A stretch of 64,000 nucleotides of DNA from Buxus sempervirens. Its lineage: Eukaryota > Streptophyta > Magnoliopsida > Buxales > Buxaceae. The DNA lies in NCBI GenBank assembly GCA_947561395.2, contig OX387193.1, positions 1,426,001 through 1,490,000 of the forward strand, in the 5' to 3' direction. Position numbers and translations under genes: made by a program. Below, in pieces: positions 57,500 to 64,000 of this stretch (position 1 is its first letter; the number at the start of each line of letters is the position of its first letter). Under the pieces are notes generated by a model, which was given only the letters and a program-made list of their open reading frames with translations, did not search any database and was not told the origin of the DNA.

Positions 57500-57854
57500 T
57501 GTGACATCCTGGCTGTCTGAGTGGGCGGCTGTGATGTGGGCGGGGTGAGAGACCTGGGCGAGCTACCACAGTGGCGAGCTACCAGGCGAGGATGTGCATA
57601 TGGTTGGGAATCCCACAACGCTCGGGGATGCTATAAGTAGTCTTAAGACCCCCAAATTAGCAAGAGGCCTTTTAAGGTGCAACACGGGACTAAATCCCCT
57701 GGGAACCCTAAAGTTAAGCGTGCTCAGGTGGGAGCACTGCTAGGATGGGTGACCCCTGGGAAGTTTTCTCGTGTTGTCCTTGAGAACAAATCCGTGAGGG
57801 CCCGTGGGCCCAGAGCGGACAATATCTTGCTGGTTATGGGTCTGGGGCGTTACA
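57500..57854 (+). mobile_element. Solo LTR of a Cassandra TRIM retrotransposon
   Basis: The 355-bp unit begins TGTGACATCC and ends GGGGCGTTACA, and is flanked by perfect 5-bp duplications CCAAA (57495-57499 and 57855-57859). It contains the 5S rRNA-derived segment and the downstream Cassandra wording CCGTGAGGGCCCGTGGGCCC and AGAGCGGACAATATCTTGCT. The empty site is preserved in the paralogous block at about 17736-17752. The internal domain and second LTR are gone, as expected from LTR-LTR recombination. TRIMs encode no protein and move using other elements' enzymes. Confidence 0.93.
57676..57776 (+). promoter_or_regulatory. 5S rRNA-derived segment with pol III A and C boxes in the Cassandra LTR
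   Basis: The A box AAGTTAAGCGTGC (57711-57723) and the C box region AGGATGGGTGACC...CTGGGAAG (57741-57763) match plant 5S rRNA genes. The first 30 bases of 5S and several internal bases differ, and it is about 20 bases shorter than real 5S, so it is not a functional rRNA gene. Known Cassandra elements keep this segment, and it may still bind TFIIIA and pol III. Confidence 0.9.
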
Positions 57855-58570
57855 CCAAACTTGTCAGGAAATTGTGCCAGAGCGCTTCCATGGTGCCTTA
57901 GACACATCTTTGCCCTATTCTTTCACTTCTGAATGATTACTCATATGTGACGAGTTTCTGCATATCAAAAACACCTTTTTCTAGGTTTCAAACCCTACGG
58001 GGAGATTAGATAACACGCTTTTCAGGTGATTTGTTGGCCGAAGTCTGTCTGAAATCTGGAATTATAGATAAAGATAAGATGACTCTTCCAACAACCAGGG
58101 GATCCTTATCTATCTCTCTCTCTCTACTCTACTCTAGGAACTTTGACGTGAGGATTTGGAGAGATTACAATGATGAAAAGGAGAAGACTTCATGTATTAT
58201 ATCTTATCATAGAATCTCCTTGAATATTTTTCTTTGTTTCTTTCTTTATCTCCTTCTATCTCTTTCAATCTCTTCGTCAAAATCCTTCTGCAACTCTCCG
58301 TCCAAATCTCCCTCTCAAGCTTTTCACCCTTTTTATAGAAGTGGGGTAGTTATTGAACTACGCCACAAACACTTGTGGCAACATGGATGCATATGTGTGT
58401 GTGAAGTTAGAAAACTTCCCACACTATCCCACACCATTCCCTCTTAAATTTCTTTTCATTTTTATTTTTATTATTTAAATATTACCACGTTAACAATTCA
58501 TTAACGGGAAAAATAAAGGAATGTAATTTTTTCAGTTTTTTTTTAAAATTCTAAGGGCTTTAACACTTAT

Positions 58571-58710
58571 GAAGAAAATAGATATTTTACACTTCTCAAG
58601 CTCCCTCATAGCCTAGGTTACGTAGTTTGGCATTTGTGACTGCCGAGTGCATCTAAACTACTCAATAATAGTTTAGAAGCACAGGAGTACGAGGATCTCT
58701 GCAATACCTC
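58571..58710. other. Junction stretch between H and R
   Basis: About 120 bases (58590-58710) not found elsewhere in the window, containing the inverted pair TCTAAACTACT / AATAGTTTAGA (58651-58676). No coding. Confidence 0.5.
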
Positions 58711-60735
58711 ATCGCCCTCTCCTTTGTTTCTCATCTTTTTTGTGTTCAAGCAATGCATGAAGTAGGAAGCTGTGGATTTACGCACTCCTGCCACCCTCCC
58801 TCCCATCTCCTCTCTCTCTCCATTTCTTTTTTCTACCCCGCTTTTCTTTCTCAAGAAACAAAGGTTTGAACGAGAGGTGTAGCAAGATATATGCCCACCA
58901 CCCTTCCTCTCCCCGGCCCTCTTTTCGTCTCTCTTCTATGAGTTCTCTTTGTAATATTTTTTTTAGGCAAAGAGGAGGACCAAAAACTAGCAGGCTTTCC
59001 TTGCTCCCCTCATTTGTCTTTCAAGGTTTAGCACAACACAGGCAAAATTTCCGTCATGCGGTCGAAAACCTCTCCTATTTAAAAGAAATCACGAAATTTC
59101 TCACATTTCGACTACTGAATGAGCGGCACCAGCACCATGTGCCAGTAATTTCGCTAATTTAATAATATATTTTAGCAGAACACGAAACCGGTGGTTTCGG
59201 TGCCGCTCCTAGTCCAGACAGCCAAACCTTGGTAGCATACGTAAAATAATAAAGATACTTATCATGCTTTTCATTATATATGAAATGAAAACAAACAAAA
59301 GAAAATAATAAATATTTACTTAGAATTTAAAATAAAATATAAATAAAAAAATCCGACATAAAACACTAATGTAACATAGTTCAATTGTAACGAAATCACA
59401 TAAAAACAAATTAACATACTAAAATCAAATAAATAAAATCAACGAAAAAGACAATGTGCTTAAAGAAAATTTCTGAATTGTAAAAGTTAAAATGAATAAA
59501 GGATTAAAAAACAAAAATTAGAAAGGGAAACATATGACTAGAACAACAATATAAAAAAAATAGAAATATCTCATCAAACTATCAACCAAGAAAACTCAAA
59601 ACAGAAACTTGAATGAAATTCGAATCAAACCAAGACTATATAAATCAAATTAAACATGTTCAAAAATTGTAAACCTTAATATAATAAAAAAAGAAATATA
59701 AACATTCAACTAAATGAAGTTTAGAAAGAAACCTAACCAAACTACATTTTCAACTTCCTGTCATACCTTAAAGAGAAAAAAGAAAGGAAATTGTAAATAC
59801 ACTTATTTGTATTTTTACGTTTTAATCTGTTTTCATTTATTTTTATCGTGATTTACCATTTTCACTTATTCTGTTACGTTCTTCTTATCACTTTTGCTTT
59901 TCAATTTAGGCTTATTTTCTTAATTAATTACAATAAGTATTTAAATTTCTTTTTCATTACGCTTTGAACACGTTTATCCGTTTAATTTTAGTGATTTTCA
60001 CTTTCTATTCAGATTACTTATATGCTCGTTGTAGTATACTTTTATATTTATATTCTTCACCAAGTTTAACCCATATTTGGCCTTTTTTATCAAGCTTTAG
60101 TTTAAATTAAATTTCAATCTTCATATCGTTGTCCTTTGTGTTTTCTTTCCTTAAGATATGACAGGAAGCTTAATAATCATTTTAATTTACCTATTATCTT
60201 TTACCATTGAATTTTAAAGAAATCAGTCAAAACGGCAAACTTCGAGAACATATAAATTATACTAAATTGAAAAAGTGATAAAAGAATAAATAATAGAAGA
60301 AAATTAAAAAAAAAGGAAAGATATAAGAAGATCAAGGACATAAAAAAATTCATAAAAAATATTTAATAAACCTATCGTTATATATTGATGCAAATGTGAA
60401 TAAAAAAATATGCATTTGCGACACAAACTTAAGAAAAAGAAAATTAAGATAAAAATCCCAATCAACGACCGCAAATCGTAGAAAAATCAGAAACATATTT
60501 AAATCACAAAGGAAATTTCCAAAAGCAAATCAAACCATATGATATAAATAAGTAGTTAGAAATTCAACAAACTAAATAGTCCTAAAAGCTAAGAAAATTA
60601 ATATTGAAAATTGCCAAAGAAAAAAAGCAAAAAATGAATAAATCATTCAACAAAAAACATAAAGTAAAAATCGATATGTACGAGAATGTATTGTTAAAAT
60701 TAAATTCTAAAGACTAACAAAGGAAAATAATCAAA
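58711..60735. repeat. Repeat block R, copy 5
   Basis: Lacks the first 180 bases of the block and about 100 bases near 60386. Near-palindrome 59174-59208, T-rich cassette about 59754-60167. Closest to copy 3. Confidence 0.7.
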
Positions 60736-62160
60736 CCTGATAAGAATTCTCATCCTCGATTCCACGGTGCTTCAGTATATGCAAGATCTTGGATGATCGG
60801 AAAGCTCTGGTACTATTAACAGTTTTTCTTAAACTGGATATTCAATCATTTGTATAGGTGGATATCTATCCATCTCTCAAACCACAAACCACCACTTTTA
60901 TGGCTGCCATTAATGTATTTTATCCATTATTATGGATGTATAACTTGAAATACAGTACTAGCAGAAGAGAAGAGGACCACGATAGTCAACTTTCATAACT
61001 GCAGGGGGTGTAGATAGTTATTAACCATTATACCACCAAACAAAGACAAAATAAGGGAAGGCAGGTATACAACTACTACTTTCCTCCACACCCTTCCACA
61101 CATACACATACTGTGCATGCATTCGGTGTCATCTTATACGCCCGTTCTCTACCTCCTCCTTGGACACCGGATGCATGTAGATGTGAAATCACACACAATC
61201 ATATGCTCAAATCATTATTCATGATGATTAAAACATTGTACTTTTCTTCATCGAACACGATTTCACACATTTATGCGGGTTTTAATTTTATGGGGTGCGG
61301 ACCCAATCAAGATCATTGATCGTTAATTACATAATAGAAGATAGGACAACCCTTTGATTCTAACTCGCTAAGTATACTAATGAAAATTGGATTGGTTTAT
61401 TTTTATTTGCGACTGAACCCGATTTTGAATTATTTCGGGCTGCCTACGTACCCTTTTATGGGATCAAGCCGAACCGTAGTTCAAAAAAGGGTGTTTTAAA
61501 TTTGGATTTGGTTTGTTTTAATTTTTCATTGCGACTAAACCCGATTTTGAATTTTGTTCAGGATGCCGACGTCCCAATTTTGGGTTTCAAGTCAATACGT
61601 AATCCAATTGGGTGTTTTGGGTTTGAATTTGAATTAGGTCACTAGGATCCGATTTTAGGTTTAATTTGATTTGAACCGTAGAGGAAACTGTTTCACATGG
61701 TTTCAATTATTTGGACAAAAAAGATCCGGTTTAGATTTGGTTCGATTTTGAAAATTTGAATAATAGAAGAAATAGTTTGAGTTTGGTTTATTTGGAAGTA
61801 TAGATTGTATGGAAACCGGTTCGGACCGATTTAGGATTTTGGTTTATGCAAGGCTCGGTTAAAGATATGACTTGCATATGTTTGGGTCAATTTGTCACAT
61901 ACTTGTAAGGATTTGGTTTAATATAGAAGACTTGAGGAATATTTTTGGTTCAATTTGTAAAATTTGGGTTTGATTTAAAAAGCTTTCAAAGCGTTAGGGA
62001 TTTTTGGGAATTTCCCCAAATTCATGTGGGGTCAAATTGGACTAAAATTAGGCAAAAGTGCTTGATTTCAAGGTTTTTGGGCGAATCGGGTCCATGGTCC
62101 AGATCGTATCCATGCTCACAGGCACACGAGGGTCTGGTTAATAATTATTTTATGTAATTT
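60736..62160. repeat. Repeat block G, copy with two hairpins, right arm
   Basis: Matches 8391-9832, sharing the ending GGTTAATAATTATTTTAT. Hairpin motif at 61440-61479; the second version near 61560 is decayed. Confidence 0.7.
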
Positions 62161-62740
62161 AGTATATTTTACCATTTAATTTTAATGAATGGTTAAAGAT
62201 GTAAAATGAATGGTTAAAAGACAGAGAAAAAAAAAACAAAAATAAGTCAATATAAATCTTGCGCCAAATTAAAAGAATGGAACATACTAAAATGAATTCA
62301 AAAGTCAATGTGAAATAAATATCCTAAAAGAAACCTAAGGTATCATAAATGGGAGTAAAAACTATTCTAAAACATGTAAAAATTGAAAAAGTAGAAAGTA
62401 GAAAAAAATACTAAGAAAAATTGAACAAATGAAATCAATCAAAACACAAACATGGAAGTTCAAAATATGAAAAAATTAAAAAAAAATGTAAAAATGGCAA
62501 AATTACGTTTCAATCATACTTTTGTAAAATAAAATAACATTAATTGATGTTTCTCAAATAATTAAGAAATTAGGCATACTTTCAAAACATATTAAAAAAT
62601 AATTGGTGGTTTACTATTAAAATTTTAACTTGCACTGAATACCCTTATAAGTCTATATCCCGATTAGTCGTGTGGCCTATGATGGTGTGGTGTGCTGCCT
62701 ATAATATATGATGCGATGCTTATGACAATGTGGTGGTTTA
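62161..62740. repeat. Diverged A and B blocks
   Basis: 62220-62600 resembles 5990-6090 and 47560-47890 with many differences; 62600-62740 is a short B block with three decayed tandem units. It leads into L1 sequence at the same point as 48100-48130. Confidence 0.6.
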
Positions 62741-64000
62741 CTATTAGAATTTCATGAATATAAATGTATGTGTATTGACCTCCAAATGCCTAAGAAGCTC
62801 TAAATTTCTTACACGTAAATAGCAAAGGACTCACTAAAATTTCACGCAAGCGCCTACCCATAAAATTATTCCTAACTCCTTTGCATCACTTAAAGTTACT
62901 TGGAAGTGAATCATGTGGCCGAGCCAATAAGTCTCCTGCTAGCTGCTGCATGTAGATGATTTATTGATATTTGGCAGAACCAATGTAGAAAATGTTCGAA
63001 ATTTGAAGGCAATCATTGACTGTTTTTTGTGAAACTGCTGGCCATAAGCTGAATTTAGAAAAGTCTGACATGTTTCTGAGCCCTAGTTTAGAAGGTAAAG
63101 ACAAAGGCAAGATTGCTGGGCTTTTTGAAATTAATCCTACCAAAAAGCCTAGCAAATACTTGGGCATTCCTACTCCTCCCAACTCTCCCAAAATCAGAAA
63201 CTTTAGAGAGCTTATTGAGAAAATTATTAAAAAGCTTGCTGGATGGAAAGCCAAGACCTTAACTCAAGCTGGGAGGGTCACCCTCATAAATGCTTCTTTG
63301 ATAAGAACCTCCCAGTACCATATGGATACCCCTAAGATGCCCTGTGCTGTAACAAATATCATAGGCAAAGAAGCCAGAAAGTTTTTTTGGTACAAGCCTA
63401 ACAAGGACAGAACTCTGCCTACTATTTGTTCAGAGAAACTCTGTTTACTAAAAGACTCGGGGGTTTCAACATTAGAGGTAGTAGGAAATTCAACTTGGCA
63501 ATGTTTGCAAAAATTCCTGGTATTTAGCTACCAAGGACGACAACCTGTGGGTCAGATCGTTCAAAGCTAAGTACGTCCATGAGATGGATTTCTTAAGTGT
63601 TCAGGTTAAATAAAACACATCTTGGTCGTGGAAGCAGCTGTGTCATACCACAGAGTTTTTAAGATTGGGAAGAGGTTGGATTACTGGCAATGGTCAATCC
63701 ATTGACAACATTGATGACAGATGACTGAATCAAGCGAATGTTGTACCCCCTAATTCCAGTGAAAACATCAAAGTTGCTGAATTGATTATTCAAGAATCCA
63801 GATGTTGGGATCAAGCTAAACTTGCTGGTTTGTGGGCAGTGCAAGAGGTGGAGCAGATCAAGACTATTCCAATTAAAAAAAGAATTAATCATGAAAGAAA
63901 GTCTATCTGGGCTGCGACTTCTTCTGGTAAATACACAGTCACCTCAGCTTATCGTTTGTTAACAGACCCTCCTCATAAAAGTATAGATGACAAAAGGTGG
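62741..64000 (+). mobile_element. L1-type LINE, third copy, cut by the window end
   Basis: Matches 48120-49375 including the inverted-looking first 200 bases. The frame reads HVDDLLIFGRTNVENVRN (RT box with both Asp kept), then after one extra T in a run near 63023 CETAGHKLNLEKSDM, KKPSKYLGIPTPPNSPK, KLAGWKAKTLTQAGRV and ARKFFWYKPN. It is better preserved than the copy at 48.1 kb, but frameshifts occur near 63023 and 63500. zf-RVT begins at about 63890. The RNase H would lie beyond the window. Confidence 0.85.

Larger units (their letters stand above)
57111..58570. repeat. Repeat block H, copy 2, interrupted by a Cassandra LTR
   Basis: Matches 17341-18570. The GC-rich island is 57111-57499. 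The TC run is only about 11 units (58108-58130) against 24 in the other copy. The block is interrupted at 57500-57854 by a solo LTR. Confidence 0.75.

Noticed and set aside
56965..57618. 217-codon minus frame
   Set aside because: It spans a GC island and runs into the Cassandra LTR. Openness is explained by GC content, and it shows no domain.
57676..57776. Functional 5S rRNA gene
   Set aside because: It is shorter than 5S, diverged at the start, and lies inside an LTR with target duplications. It is the known 5S-derived part of Cassandra.

Overview
The window is nuclear DNA from a flowering plant. The evidence is plant-type L1 LINEs with a fused RNase H, a Cassandra-type LTR carrying a 5S rRNA-like segment, Mutator-like elements that carry plant gene pieces (4CL-like ligase, ISCA, BAHD acyltransferase), and relics of plant CTC1 and kinesin-light-chain-related genes with ordinary GT-AG splice sites. 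The species cannot be told from the sequence. The DNA is AT-rich, mostly repeats, and holds no gene that looks complete; every coding stretch recognised is a fragment, a relic or a transposon remnant.

Left arm (1-26.6 kb). Anonymous repeat blocks, labelled A, B, C, D, E, R, G, M, N, T and H here, recur in fixed orders with L1 remnants between them. A 2.0-kb Mutator-like element (962-2974) interrupts block A/B and carries the N-terminal part of a 4CL-like adenylate-forming enzyme; the uninterrupted site survives in two other copies of the block. From 19.8 to 26.6 kb there are rearranged minus-strand L1 pieces, split by a further R block.

Core (26.6-45.3 kb). This is mostly low-copy DNA: a minus-strand relic of the telomere gene CTC1 (27.2-29.05 kb), a 288-bp module framed by a 95-bp direct duplication (29.3-29.8 kb), a possible 5' exon on the plus strand (30.1-30.6 kb), a 5.4-kb element with 162-bp near-identical terminal inverted repeats (30.9-36.2 kb) containing pieces of an ISCA gene and a BAHD acyltransferase gene, a probable Helitron 3' end (36.6 kb), a hAT-type MITE with perfect 8-bp target duplication (37.8-38.3 kb), a 5'-truncated L1 (41.4-41.8 kb), and a kinesin-light-chain-related (KLCR) relic on the minus strand (42.3-45.3 kb).

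Right arm (45.3-64 kb). The left-arm blocks recur in the same orientation and largely the same order (C-D-E-A-B-L1-M-N-C-T-R-N-G-H-R-G-A-B-L1). Unique additions are a solo Cassandra LTR with perfect 5-bp target duplication (57500-57854) and a third L1 copy that runs off the end of the window.

No genes work together as a pathway here. The interest lies in the transposon biology: gene capture, paired empty and filled sites, conserved hairpins in repeats that lack coding capacity, and a large direct-order duplication framing the decayed CTC1 and KLCR genes. Block boundaries were found by eye and are good to about 10-30 bp unless a junction is stated exactly.
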